NCBI GenBank assembly: GCA_002694985.1
Contig: NZNS01000006.1
Coordinates: forward strand, 202,605-266,604
Origin: Parvibaculum sp.
GTDB taxonomy: Bacteria; Pseudomonadota; Alphaproteobacteria; Parvibaculales; Parvibaculaceae
DNA: 64,000 nt
Reading direction: 5' to 3'
Within the stretch, counting starts at the first letter, position 1. Every line of letters begins with the position of its first letter. The notes under the pieces are model-generated. The model worked only from the letters and a program-made list of their open reading frames with translations. It was not told the DNA's origin and did not search any database. Of this stretch, positions 45,281 through 53,993 are shown in pieces. A program made the position numbers and the translations under genes.

Positions 45281-46153
45281 TCAGCGGCCGCCGCTTTCGG
45301 CGCCGAAGTAGCGGAAGAATTCGCCCTTCGGCTCCACGATCATGGTCGTGTTATCGCCCTTCATGCTCTTCTTGTAGGCTTCCATCGAACGATAGAAGGC
45401 AAAGAAGTCCGCATCCTGCGAGTAAGCGGCCGCATAGATCTCGTTGCGCTTCGCATCGCCCTCACCGCGCGCGATCTGGGCGTCGCGTTCAGCTTCGGCA
45501 ATGACGACAGTCGCTTCACGGTCGGCGCGGCTTCGGATGCGCTGCGCCTGCTCGTTACCTTGCGCACGGATTTCCGCTGCTTCGCGCTCACGCTCGGTCT
45601 GCATGCGCTGGAAGATGGCCTGGCTGTTCTGCTCCGGCAAATCGGCGCGGCGAATACGCACATCGACAACTTCAATACCGAACTGCTGGGCAGCCTGGTT
45701 GAATGCCGTCTGGATTTTCGTCATCAGACCGGCACGATTGTCGCGGACAAGTTCCTCCAGCGTGTGATCGCCCAGCACGTTACGCAGCGACGACACGAAG
45801 TTCGGCTTCAGCCGGTCTTCGGCATTACGCGGATCGCCGATCGACTGATAGAAGCGCAGCGAGTCCACGATCTTGTAGCGCGCGAAAGCATCCACCACGA
45901 GCCGCTTGCGGTCCTTGGCGATGATTTCCTCGGGCGGCGCATTGAGATTGAGGATGCGCTTGTCGATATAAATGACGTTCTGGACGACGGGAAGCTTCCA
46001 GTGCAGCCCCGGCTCCGTGACGACGGCGCGCGGATCGCCGAACTGCAGCACGATCGCCTGCTGCGTCATGCTGACGGTGAAGGCGGAAAGATAGAGGACG
46101 ACGGCCACGACAACCGCGACGACGCCCGCTCCGATTGCGACGGATCTGTTCAT
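45281..46153 (-). CDS. hflC: Protease modulator HflC
   Basis: The 290-residue protein has an N-terminal membrane anchor (about 7-25) and an SPFH/Band-7 domain with QQAIVLQFGDPRAVVTEPGLHWKLP at the start and a long coiled-coil helix with QRIRSRADREATVVIAEAE. The ending SMKGDNTTMIVEPKGEFFRYF is typical of HflC. With HflK it forms a cage around the FtsH protease in the inner membrane. Its ATG overlaps the stop of hflK, so the two are coupled. DUF2065 and degP follow. Confidence 0.96.
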   Translation of the reverse strand: MNRSVAIGAGVVAVVVAVVLYLSAFTVSMTQQAIVLQFGDPRAVVTEPGLHWKLPVVQNVIYIDKRILNLNAPPEEIIAKDRKRLVVDAFARYKIVDSLRFYQSIGDPRNAEDRLKPNFVSSLRNVLGDHTLEELVRDNRAGLMTKIQTAFNQAAQQFGIEVVDVRIRRADLPEQNSQAIFQRMQTEREREAAEIRAQGNEQAQRIRSRADREATVVIAEAERDAQIARGEGDAKRNEIYAAAYSQDADFFAFYRSMEAYKKSMKGDNTTMIVEPKGEFFRYFGAESGGR

Positions 46154-47346
46154 CAGCGGCCTCCATTCGTGGACTGATTGCCATTCGAGCCGGCGGCGGA
46201 CGATGTGCCGCTTGATTTCGGCTTGAGCTCATTGAGCGGCAGATAAGGCAGGACGTTCTGCCCGCCCGCGCCATTCGTCACCACGATCTTGTTCAGGTCG
46301 GCGAACACTTCCTGCATGGTTTCGAGATAGATGCGGCGGCGTGTGACATCTTCCGCCTTCCTGTACTCGTTATAGATCGAGAGGAAGCGCTGCGCATCGC
46401 CTTCGGCTTCCGCGACGATCTGCTCGCGATAGGCTTCTGCGGCCTGCCTGATCTTCGCCGCTTCGCCTCGGGCGCGCGGGATGACCGTATTTGCATAGGT
46501 CTCGGCCTGATTACGCAGCCGCTCCTGGTCGGCGCGTGCGGCCTGCACGTCGCGGAAAGCATCGAGCACCTGTCCGGGCGGATCGACCTTCTGAAGCTTC
46601 ACTTCGGTGATGTCGATACCGGCGCCATATTCGTCGAGCGTTTTCTGCAGACCGATACGTACCTGCTCCTGCACTTCACTACGGCCGGTCGTCTGCAGCA
46701 CTTCGATCTCGGAGGAACCGACCGCCTCACGCATCATGCTTTCAGCTACGGCCTTAACGGCGAGCTCGGGGTTTTCCACGTTGAAGAGAAAATCCGATGC
46801 CTGCTCGGCCTTGATGCGCCACTGCACGGAGAAACTGATATCGACGATGTTTTCATCGCCCGTCAGCATCAGGCTTTCTTCGGGCACGCTGATCGGCGAC
46901 CCGCCGGAGGAGCGCATGCCGATATCGATGCTGGTGATGTTCGTGACCGCAGGCGTCATTACGGTTTCGATCGGATAGGGAAACTTGAAATGCAGGCCCG
47001 GCTGAACGGTGCGCACGAGTTCGCCGAAACGCAGCACGATGCCCTTTTCGTTCGCATTGACGCGGAAGAACGAAGTGAAGGCGAGAATGCCGATGATGGC
47101 CACGAGAATCAGAAGGATGGGGCCGCGCGCGCCGCCCGAACCCTGGCCAGCGCCATTGCCCGTGCCGCCGCCACCGCCGCCGAATACCTGACGGAATTTT
47201 TCCTGTCCGCGCCGGATCAGCTCGTCGAGATCAGGGGGCTGATTGCCGCCGCCGCCCTGAGGGCCTTGCCCCCACGGGCCTCGGCCACCGCCACCGCCGC
47301 CTCCCTGCCAGCCGCCGCCGCCACCGTTCTTGTTCTCCCAGGGCAT
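46153..47346 (-). CDS. hflK: FtsH-associated membrane protein HflK
   Basis: The 397-residue protein begins with a cytoplasmic Gly-rich tail (about 1-75, W-G-Q-G-P-Q-G-like repeats), then one membrane helix (about 82-100, ILLILVAIIGILAF) and an SPFH domain (RVNANEKGIVLRFGELVRTVQPGLHFKFPYPIE). A helical region with ARGEAAKIRQAAEAYREQIV and the C-terminal Ser/Asn-rich tail are typical. It works with HflC to regulate FtsH. ATG 47346 follows AAAGGA; an upstream in-frame ATG at 47391 lacks one. It is divergent from the mrp gene across a 177-base region that should hold both promoters. Confidence 0.95.
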   Translation of the reverse strand: MPWENKNGGGGGWQGGGGGGGRGPWGQGPQGGGGNQPPDLDELIRRGQEKFRQVFGGGGGGTGNGAGQGSGGARGPILLILVAIIGILAFTSFFRVNANEKGIVLRFGELVRTVQPGLHFKFPYPIETVMTPAVTNITSIDIGMRSSGGSPISVPEESLMLTGDENIVDISFSVQWRIKAEQASDFLFNVENPELAVKAVAESMMREAVGSSEIEVLQTTGRSEVQEQVRIGLQKTLDEYGAGIDITEVKLQKVDPPGQVLDAFRDVQAARADQERLRNQAETYANTVIPRARGEAAKIRQAAEAYREQIVAEAEGDAQRFLSIYNEYRKAEDVTRRRIYLETMQEVFADLNKIVVTNGAGGQNVLPYLPLNELKPKSSGTSSAAGSNGNQSTNGGR

Positions 47347-47523
47347 CAAAAATCCTTTGATTGCGAAGTGATAGACAGGTTGGAAAGGCATATACCCGGG
47401 GTTATATGACAGAGATCAGGCAGGCGCAACGCGAACCGGACGTCTCGCAACGCGGCATTGTTATTCAGGGCGCATCGTTATTCAGGACGCTGCCCGCCCT
47501 TTTCCGATCTGAAGGAAGAATTC

Positions 47524-48681
47524 ATGGCGAGCGTAACCCGGGACGACATTACAGCGGCTCTTTCCACTGTCCTGGACGAAGACAGCGGAAAGGATGTGGT
47601 GAGCGCAGGGCTCATACAAGGGCTCGTGGTGCGCGAGGGCCATGTCGGCTTTTCGCTCGAAGTCGATCCTGAAAAGGGGGCCGCGAAGGAGCCATTGCGC
47701 AAGGCCTGCGAAGAAGCGGTAAAGCGCGTGGCAGGCGTACTGAGCGTAACCGCCGTTTTGACCGCCCATCGTGGCACCCCTTCCCCCTCCGCTGCAAAGG
47801 GGCATTCACATGCGCACACGCATGGCCCTGCGGAAGGAAACAAGCAGCAGCGCGCGCCGCAAGGTGCAATGCAGCTTCCCGGCGTGAAGGCGATCATCGC
47901 GGTCGCCAGCGGCAAGGGGGGCGTGGGCAAGTCGACGGTAGCAGTGAACCTCGCGCTTGCGTTATCGAAGCTCGGACGGCGCGTCGGGCTGCTGGACGCG
48001 GATATTTACGGCCCTTCCATCCCGCGCATGATGGGCCTGACCGGAAAACCCGAAAGCAAGGACGGCAAGAAACTTCTGCCGAAGGAGAAATACGGGATCA
48101 GGACGATGTCCATCGGCTATCTTGTCGATGAAGACACGCCAATGATCTGGCGGGGGCCGATGGTGCAATCCGCTCTTACCCAGATGATGCGCGATGTCGA
48201 ATGGGGCGAGCTCGATGTGCTCGTGGTCGACATGCCGCCGGGCACGGGCGATGCACAGCTCACCATGGCGCAGCGTGTGCCGCTCGCGGGCGCCATCGTC
48301 GTCTCGACCCCGCAGGAGATCGCCCTGATCGATGCGCGCAAGGGCTTTGCCATGTTCGACAAGACGCATGTGCCCGTCTTCGGCATCGTCGAAAACATGG
48401 CCTATTTCGTAAGCCCGGGCTCCGGCGAGAAGTCCTACATCTTCGGCGAAGGCGGCGCGCGGCGCATGGCAGAAAAGCTCGGCTGCGATTTCCTCGGCGA
48501 AGTCCCGCTGCGTATGACGATCCGCGAGAAATCGGATAGTGGCGAACCCGTCGTCGCCACGGCACCCGACAGCGATGAGGCAAAACCCTTCATCGATATC
48601 GCGCGGCGCGTCGGCGAACATCTCGACCGGGCAGCCGGTGGGGGCGCAAGAAAAGCGCCGTCCATTTCCATCGAGGATTGA
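47524..48681 (+). CDS. mrp: Mrp/ApbC-type P-loop ATPase, Fe-S cluster carrier
   Basis: The 385-residue protein has an N-terminal MIP18/DUF59-like domain (residues 1-90, TRDDITAALSTVLDEDSGKDVV), a 35-residue linker rich in His (GHSHAHTHG) and the Mrp ATPase domain with the deviant Walker A IIAVASGKGGVGKSTVAVNLA, DVLVVDMPPGTGDAQLTMAQ and IVENMAYFVSP. The C-x-x-C Fe-S motif of many Mrp proteins is replaced here by YFVSPGSGEKSYIF, as in several alphaproteobacteria. It should load Fe-S clusters on apo-proteins. ATG 47524 follows GAAGGAAG. It diverges from hflK. Confidence 0.93.
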   Translation: MASVTRDDITAALSTVLDEDSGKDVVSAGLIQGLVVREGHVGFSLEVDPEKGAAKEPLRKACEEAVKRVAGVLSVTAVLTAHRGTPSPSAAKGHSHAHTHGPAEGNKQQRAPQGAMQLPGVKAIIAVASGKGGVGKSTVAVNLALALSKLGRRVGLLDADIYGPSIPRMMGLTGKPESKDGKKLLPKEKYGIRTMSIGYLVDEDTPMIWRGPMVQSALTQMMRDVEWGELDVLVVDMPPGTGDAQLTMAQRVPLAGAIVVSTPQEIALIDARKGFAMFDKTHVPVFGIVENMAYFVSPGSGEKSYIFGEGGARRMAEKLGCDFLGEVPLRMTIREKSDSGEPVVATAPDSDEAKPFIDIARRVGEHLDRAAGGGARKAPSISIED

Positions 48682-48948
48682 CGCCTTCCCAACTGAAACG
48701 GCCGGCCCCGAAGGATCAGCCGTCTTTTCATTCCTGCGAAGGAATCGGACTTCAGCGACCGGCACACAATAGGGCTCTTCGCCATTGAGGAGGCAGACGG
48801 TGTTGCCGTCGACCTCATATTTGCCCTCGGCCGTGGTGACATCCGGCAGCTTCTGCGAATAACTGCCACCCTCGTCGATAAAGACGAGACGTTCACCCGC
48901 AGTGCCGGGAACCTTCACCGTATTGCTACAGAAGTTCGAGAAGAGATC
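48682..48948 (-). pseudogene. Fragment of a small secreted-protein gene
   Basis: On the minus strand a frame without stop from about 48948 down to the mrp end reads FCSNTVKVPGTAGERLVFID, then GKYEVDGNTVCLLNGEEPYC. This looks like the C-terminal half of a small periplasmic protein with a pair of cysteines, of a type seen widely in alphaproteobacteria (a Y-x-F-x-x-D-G-x-Y...DG-x-x-C-L pattern). No start with a signal peptide exists: an upstream stop and a terminator hairpin precede it, and its own end runs into antisense of mrp. I call it a remnant with low confidence. Confidence 0.4.
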
Positions 48949-48957
48949 CTCTCACAT

Positions 48958-48990
48958 AGAAAAAGGCACGTTCCGCACCCGGAACGCGCC
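48958..48990 (-). terminator. Rho-independent terminator of the SMP-30 gene
   Basis: On the minus strand GGCGCGTTCC and GGAACGTGCC pair (ten pairs with one G-U) around a six-base loop and are followed by TTTTTCT. It lies 25 bases after the stop of the SMP-30-like gene. Confidence 0.9.
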
Positions 48991-49014
48991 CTTCTCCGCA
49001 TTCGCTGTTTCGCT

Positions 49015-49932
49015 TTACTTGTTCAGGAAGTTGAGCGGCAAACCGGCGACCGGCCATTCCGTCGAGACGAGACGTCCGCTCGACGACAGCGTGATATAGG
49101 CCGTCTTCAAATCCTTGCCGCCGAAACAGATGTTGGTCGTCATGAAATCATCCGTGGGCGTATGGGTGATCTTGGAGCCATCCGGGGAAAAAACAGTAAT
49201 GCCCGGATTGAAGATCGTCGCGACACAGATATTGCCTTCCGAGTCGACCGCGAGACTGTCGAAAAAGCAAAGCTGCGGTCCCGAACCGACAAAGCGGCCC
49301 GGCAGCGGCCCCGGATTAGGCGCAAGCTCACCGGGCGCTGTCACGTCGAAGGCCCAGAGACGGCCAGGGATCGTATCCGAGACATAGACTGTCTTTTCGT
49401 CGGGCGAGAGGCCGACACCATTCGGCGTGGTGATCGGGAAGACGACTTCCTTGATCATCGAGCCATCGATCTTCGCATAATACAGCCCACCGCGATCCTG
49501 CGTGCGGCCGCGTCCCTTGCCAAGATCGGTAAACCAGAAACCGCCCTGACTGTCGAAGACGATGTCGTTCGGCCCATTGAGCGGAATGCCGTTGCACTCC
49601 TTGTAGAGTACCTTGAACTCGCCGGTCTTGAGATCGACGCGTTCGATGCGACCGCCGGAATAATCCGCAGGGGCATCGCCGGGAACGAGCGCGCCATCGA
49701 CTTCATGGAACTCGAAGCCGCCATCGTTGCAGACATAACAGGCACCATCAGGACCGATGGCAGCCCCGTTCGGGCCACCGCCAAGTTCGGCAATCACCTC
49801 GACCTTGCCCTCCGCTGTCACGCGCGTCAACGTGCCGCGCGCGATCTCAACGAGAACGATGCTGCCGTCCGGCATCGCGATCGGTCCCTCGGGGAACTTC
49901 AGCCCGTCGGCAATCAGTTTCATTTCGGCCAT
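49015..49932 (-). CDS. SMP-30/gluconolactonase-family protein
   Basis: The 305-residue protein is a six-bladed beta-propeller of the SMP-30/LRE type: LKFPEGPIAMPDGSIVLVEI with the metal-binding Glu, GGGPNGAAIGPDGACYVCNDGG, LNGPNDIVFDSQGGFWFTDLG, and TTPNGVGLSPDEKTVYVSDT with the catalytic Asp. Family members hydrolyse sugar lactones or related esters. ATG 49932 follows GGGAGGAAAGA and is preferred over the open frame to 50007. It lies 46 bases downstream of the amine-oxidase gene on the same strand, so it may be the last gene of the formaldehyde/amine operon. Its own terminator follows. The lactone is unknown. Confidence 0.88.
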   Translation of the reverse strand: MAEMKLIADGLKFPEGPIAMPDGSIVLVEIARGTLTRVTAEGKVEVIAELGGGPNGAAIGPDGACYVCNDGGFEFHEVDGALVPGDAPADYSGGRIERVDLKTGEFKVLYKECNGIPLNGPNDIVFDSQGGFWFTDLGKGRGRTQDRGGLYYAKIDGSMIKEVVFPITTPNGVGLSPDEKTVYVSDTIPGRLWAFDVTAPGELAPNPGPLPGRFVGSGPQLCFFDSLAVDSEGNICVATIFNPGITVFSPDGSKITHTPTDDFMTTNICFGGKDLKTAYITLSSSGRLVSTEWPVAGLPLNFLNK

Positions 49933-49978
49933 TCTTTCCTCCCTGTTTTTATTCATTGTTCTTGTTGGTCTTATTCTG

Positions 49979-51259
49979 TCAACGCTGGCGCACCGCCGCA
50001 ACGGCACCGGCGAGATAGGCCGCCGCTTTCTCCGCGGCTTCGATGCCCGTCACATGCGCGCCCTGAACGGTCGAGAACCAGTCCGCCGATACAGCCTCGC
50101 CCGCGAGAAAGAAACGCTCGCTGACGGGTTCCGCCAGCACGGCGCGGCTTTTCGCATGACCGGGCCGCGCACAGGAATAAGCGCCCATCATGTGCGGGTC
50201 TGTCGTCCATGACGTAACGGCAGTGCCCTCAAGCTCCTTGAATATGTCCGTGCCGAACATGTCGCCCAGCGCCTCGCGCGCGAAGGCGGTCATCTCGGCC
50301 TCGCCTGCCCTGTCGAGATTCTCTGCAAGGTCGCCGCCGAGATAGGCAATCGCAAGATTTGTGGAGAAGGGGCGGACCTGAAAGGAACAGGCGGGGCGCG
50401 CCGGGTTGCGCTCGTCCATGAAGTTCACATAACTGGTATCCGGCAAACCGAAAACATCGCGGCGAAAATGAAACGCAACCTTGTTTGCGTGCCCCGTCGG
50501 CACCCCTTCCAGCGCCGAGATGAGCCGCGCGGGAAGACCTGGTGTGAAGCGGATCGCCCCCGACGCCAGTACATTTGTCGAGACGGTGACAATGAGGCTG
50601 CGCGCACGGACGGTGCCACGCGGCGTTTCGAGCAGAATATTCGCGCCGCTCGTATCGATCTCGGAAACGGGTGTCGAAAGCTCGACAGGAAGATCGGCAT
50701 AGCGCGCAGCAATAAGCCCGCCATAACCGCGCTCGAGCGGCCAGTTCACTTCCGTGTCGCGATAGGCCGCGAGATCGGCTGTCGATATTTCCGAGGGCGG
50801 CATGCCGGAAATCGCGGCAAAGATGTGATGCACCATACGCGCCCAGCGCGATCCCTTGTCCATCACATCGAGCGCGGCAATATCCTGTCCCGCCGCACCG
50901 GCCTCGATGGCATGTTCCACTGCCGCCTCGAACTCGCCGCGATAAGCCTCCCAATCCGCCGCCGACCCCCAACCGGCGCCGAGATGAAAGTGACCGTCGA
51001 AAGGCCGCAGCCGCGCAAGATAAGGGTGAGCGAGTTCATCGGCGATGCGCGTCAGCGGATTGACGTCAGCAGAGTGAAGCCAATGCGCACCCCGGTCCCA
51101 CGCGACGCCGAATGTTGCGGTATCGGTATGGGTGCGTCCGCCGATGCGATCCTTCGCTTCGAGAAGATAGCAGGACAGACCGAGTTCATAGGCGCGCGAC
51201 GCGGCGGCGAGCCCGGCCGCACCGGCACCCACCACAACCACGTCGACGACACGGCTCAT
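49979..51259 (-). CDS. Flavin-containing amine oxidase
   Basis: The 426-residue protein begins with the FAD-binding motif VVVVGAGAAGLAAASRAYELG and the second signature LLEAKDRIGGRTHTDTATFG, where GGRTHT is the hallmark of flavin monoamine oxidases. The C-terminal FAD segment is FFLAGEAVSADWFSTVQGAHVTGIEAAEKAA. It should oxidise a primary, secondary or polyamine to an imine, giving an aldehyde and H2O2. Its ATG overlaps the end of the S-formylglutathione hydrolase gene by four bases, so it is co-transcribed with the formaldehyde-oxidation genes. That context would fit an N-methylated amine as substrate, but this is inference. Confidence 0.87.
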   Translation of the reverse strand: MSRVVDVVVVGAGAAGLAAASRAYELGLSCYLLEAKDRIGGRTHTDTATFGVAWDRGAHWLHSADVNPLTRIADELAHPYLARLRPFDGHFHLGAGWGSAADWEAYRGEFEAAVEHAIEAGAAGQDIAALDVMDKGSRWARMVHHIFAAISGMPPSEISTADLAAYRDTEVNWPLERGYGGLIAARYADLPVELSTPVSEIDTSGANILLETPRGTVRARSLIVTVSTNVLASGAIRFTPGLPARLISALEGVPTGHANKVAFHFRRDVFGLPDTSYVNFMDERNPARPACSFQVRPFSTNLAIAYLGGDLAENLDRAGEAEMTAFAREALGDMFGTDIFKELEGTAVTSWTTDPHMMGAYSCARPGHAKSRAVLAEPVSERFFLAGEAVSADWFSTVQGAHVTGIEAAEKAAAYLAGAVAAVRQR

Positions 51260-52095
51260 TTCAGGCGCTCTGCATGGAACGCCAGATGATCGCCGATGAA
51301 ACTCTGAATGAAATAATAGGAGTGATCGTAACCCTCCTGCCGGCGCAGCGTCAGCCTCTGGCGATGCATGGCGCAGGCTTCCTCGAAGAGCTCAGGCTTC
51401 AACTGCCCTTCGAGAAACTGGTCCGCGAGGCCCTGGTCGATAAGGATGTCGTCGAAATGGCCGATCGCACTGCCGCTGGCCATCAGCGCGGAAGCATCAT
51501 GCGCGCCCCAGGCCGAGCGGTCATCGCCGAGATAAGCGGTGAACGCCTTTTCGCCCCAAGCGCAGCGCGTCGGCGAGACGATGGGAGCGAAAGCCGAGAC
51601 CGAGCGATAGTGGTTGGGATATTTGAGCGCGAGCGTCAGCGCGCCATGTCCGCCCATCGAATGACCCGTGATGCTCTGGCGTGACGCATCGACATTGAAA
51701 TTGTCACGCACCACCGCGGGCAGATCGCGCGTCACATAGGTTTCCATGCAGAAATGCGGTGCCCAGGGCTTTTCCGTCGCATCGATATAGAAGCCTGCCC
51801 CTTGCCCCAGATCATAAGCCTCGTCATCTGCGACGCCTTCACCTCGCGGGCTCGTGTCCGGCGCAACAATGGCAAGGCCAAGCTTCGCGGCATAACCATA
51901 TGCGCCCGCCTTGGTCGTGAAGTTTTCTTCCGTGCAGGTGAGCCCGGCAAGAAAGGTAACGGCTGGAAAGGGCCCCTTCCCTTCCGGGATGAAGACGGAG
52001 AAGCGCATCGGCGTACCCGTTGCTGCCGCCGGGTGACGGCAGATGCTGAGCGTGCCGCCGAAGCAGCGATGCGCGGAAAGTACTTCGACTGTCAT
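51256..52095 (-). CDS. fghA: S-formylglutathione hydrolase
   Basis: The 279-residue protein matches FghA/esterase D: FIPEGKGPFPAVTFLAGLTCTEENF with the oxyanion loop, the conserved APDTSPRGEGV, GAGFYIDATEKPWAPHFCMETYV and the nucleophile elbow GHSMGGHGAL with Ser146. It hydrolyses S-formylglutathione to formate and glutathione. The gene starts within the stop of the dehydrogenase gene (TGATG) and overlaps the amine-oxidase gene by four bases. All three genes are therefore coupled. ATG 52095 and the length are standard. Confidence 0.95.
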   Translation of the reverse strand: MTVEVLSAHRCFGGTLSICRHPAAATGTPMRFSVFIPEGKGPFPAVTFLAGLTCTEENFTTKAGAYGYAAKLGLAIVAPDTSPRGEGVADDEAYDLGQGAGFYIDATEKPWAPHFCMETYVTRDLPAVVRDNFNVDASRQSITGHSMGGHGALTLALKYPNHYRSVSAFAPIVSPTRCAWGEKAFTAYLGDDRSAWGAHDASALMASGSAIGHFDDILIDQGLADQFLEGQLKPELFEEACAMHRQRLTLRRQEGYDHSYYFIQSFIGDHLAFHAERLK

Positions 52096-53204
52096 CAGTA
52101 AACGACCACCGAGCGTATCGACTTGCCCTCATGCATGAGGTCGAAGCCCTTGTTGATGTCTTCGAGCGGCATGGTGTGAGTGATGAGGTCGTCGATGTTG
52201 ATCTTGCCGTCCATGTACCAGTCGACAATCTTGGGCACATCGGTGCGGCCGCGCGCGCCGCCGAAAGCCGTACCCTTCCACACACGCCCCGTGACGAGCT
52301 GGAACGGCCGCGTCGAGATTTCCTGCCCCGCGCCCGCGACACCGATGATGATACTCTCGCCCCAGCCGCGATGGCAGCATTCGAGCGCCTGACGCATCGT
52401 GTTCACATTGCCGATGCATTCGAAGCTGTAGTCCGCGCCGCCGCCCGTGAGCTCGACGATATGGCCGACCACGTCGCCCTTGATCTCTTTCGGGTTCACG
52501 AAATGCGTCATGCCGAACTGGCGAGCGAGTCCTTCACGAGCCGGGTTGATATCGACACCAACGATCTTGTCCGCGCCCGCGATACGCGCGCCCTGAATGA
52601 CATTGAGGCCAATGCCGCCAAGGCCGAAGACGACGACATTCGCGCCCGGCTCCACGCCTGCCGTGAAGATTACCGCGCCGACGCCCGTCGTCACGCCGCA
52701 GCCGATGTAGCAGATCTTGTCGAAGGGGGCGTCCTTGCGAACCTTGGCTAGCGCAATCTCGGGCAGCACCGTGTAATTCGCGAAAGTGGAACATCCCATG
52801 TAATGCAGCACCGGCTTGCCCTTGTAGGAGAAGCGGCTGGTGCCATCCGGCATGACGCCCTTTCCTTGCGTCGAACGAATGGAGGTGCAGAGATTGGTCT
52901 TGTGGCTCGTGCAGCTTTTGCACTCGCGGCATTCCGGCGTGTAGAGCGGGATCACATGGTCGCCAACGGCAAGCGACTTCACGCCCGGACCGACCTCGAC
53001 CACCACGCCCGCGCCTTCATGGCCGAGGATCGCCGGAAAAGCCCCTTCCGGGTCTTCGCCCGAAAGCGTAAACGCATCGGTGTGACAGATGCCGGTGGCC
53101 TTGACCTCGATCAGCACCTCGCCCTCCTTCGGGCCGTCGAGCTGAACCGTTTCAATTTCGAGGGGTTTGCCCGCCTCGAAGGCCACCGCCGCACGCACAT
53201 CCAT
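52095..53204 (-). CDS. frmA: S-(hydroxymethyl)glutathione dehydrogenase (class III alcohol dehydrogenase)
   Basis: The 369-residue protein is a class III zinc alcohol dehydrogenase. Catalytic zinc ligands are Cys40 (TGICHTDA), His62 and the later Cys in [13 protein letters not shown]; the structural zinc loop has Cys92, Cys95, Cys98 and Cys106 ([17 protein letters not shown]). The NAD site is [22 protein letters not shown]. The PECRECKSC loop and the [19 protein letters not shown] part are typical of the glutathione-dependent formaldehyde dehydrogenases. It oxidises S-hydroxymethylglutathione, removing formaldehyde. ATG 53204 is preceded by GGAGA; the open frame continues to 53399. It is first in the frmA-fghA-amine oxidase operon. 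Confidence 0.96.
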   Translation of the reverse strand: MDVRAAVAFEAGKPLEIETVQLDGPKEGEVLIEVKATGICHTDAFTLSGEDPEGAFPAILGHEGAGVVVEVGPGVKSLAVGDHVIPLYTPECRECKSCTSHKTNLCTSIRSTQGKGVMPDGTSRFSYKGKPVLHYMGCSTFANYTVLPEIALAKVRKDAPFDKICYIGCGVTTGVGAVIFTAGVEPGANVVVFGLGGIGLNVIQGARIAGADKIVGVDINPAREGLARQFGMTHFVNPKEIKGDVVGHIVELTGGGADYSFECIGNVNTMRQALECCHRGWGESIIIGVAGAGQEISTRPFQLVTGRVWKGTAFGGARGRTDVPKIVDWYMDGKINIDDLITHTMPLEDINKGFDLMHEGKSIRSVVVY

Positions 53205-53304
53205 CTGCCGTCTCCATTGCCGCATATTTGAAGTCGAGGCAGGCATTGTGGGACGGCAGGCCGCGAAACTCAATTGCAGGCATGCGGCAGGCAGGAAATG
53301 AGGG

Positions 53305-53817
53305 TCAGCGCCGTTCCAGCAATACGAACGAGTAAGGCGCGCTGTCCTTCTCGCCTGCTTCATGCCGCTCCCGCGAAACCTCGACCCATCGTGCGGCATC
53401 GAAGGCCGGGAAGCTCACATCGCCATCCGGCTCGGCATGAACTTCCGTGATGTAGAGCCGCGTCGCGTGATCGAACGTCGCGGCGAAAAGCTGCGCACCG
53501 CCGATGACGGCAATCTCATCGACGCCGAGTTCGCGCGCAAGTTCGTGGCCCCGCATAAGCGCTGCCTCCGCCGAGGTTACGACTTCGGCGCCCTCCGCGC
53601 GATAGGCGGCGTCGCGCGTCACCACAATATTGGGACGTCCGGGCAAGGGCTTGCGCGGCAGCGACTCCCAAGTCTTGCGCCCCATGATGATAGGTTTTCC
53701 CATCGTGACGCGCTTGAAAAAGGCCATGTCGCCGGAGAGCCGCCACGGCAGATCATTATCCCGCCCGATGACACCGTTATCCGCAATGGCGACGACGAAG
53801 GAAACATGAAGCGTCAT
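53305..53817 (-). CDS. folA: Dihydrofolate reductase
   Basis: The 170-residue protein has the DHFR pattern: [30 protein letters not shown] with Asp in the active site, [29 protein letters not shown] and [15 protein letters not shown]. It makes tetrahydrofolate and refills the dihydrofolate produced by thymidylate synthase, encoded just upstream. Its start overlaps the stop of the 55-residue membrane protein gene (ATGA), placing all three in one transcript. ATG 53817 is the normal start. Confidence 0.96.
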   Translation of the reverse strand: MTLHVSFVVAIADNGVIGRDNDLPWRLSGDMAFFKRVTMGKPIIMGRKTWESLPRKPLPGRPNIVVTRDAAYRAEGAEVVTSAEAALMRGHELARELGVDEIAVIGGAQLFAATFDHATRLYITEVHAEPDGDVSFPAFDAARWVEVSRERHEAGEKDSAPYSFVLLERR

Positions 53818-53981
53818 AGGGAAACCCTGCCCGGTGTGAGTTCGGAGGTAATGACAGGCGCGCGCAAGCTTTCAGGATCGAGCGGGCGCAGGCTGACCAG
53901 AATGATGAACATGGAGAAGGCTGCGAGAAAGAGCACAACCATCACGAGCGCGAAAAGCAGGAGACGGCGGCGCAGCCTCAT
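53814..53981 (-). CDS. Small membrane protein (55 aa) between thyA and folA
   Basis: A 55-codon frame with ATG at 53981 and TGA overlapping the folA start (ATGA) encodes MRLRRRLLLFALV, a single hydrophobic helix to about residue 30 (LFLAAFSMFIILVSL), then a short hydrophilic tail ending TPGRVSL. The positive N-terminus suggests an inside start and a periplasmic C-terminus. The frame exactly fills the gap between thyA and folA, which supports real translation. I do not recognise a family; it could be a conserved small inner-membrane protein of this operon. Confidence 0.6.
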   Translation of the reverse strand: MRLRRRLLLFALVMVVLFLAAFSMFIILVSLRPLDPESLRAPVITSELTPGRVSL

Positions 53982-53993
53982 CACGCGGCCCCG

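Noticed and set aside
47962..48660. Minus-strand extension of the 48.7-48.9 kb fragment across mrp
   Set aside because: The frame runs antisense through conserved Mrp motifs, so only the part outside mrp can be a gene remnant.
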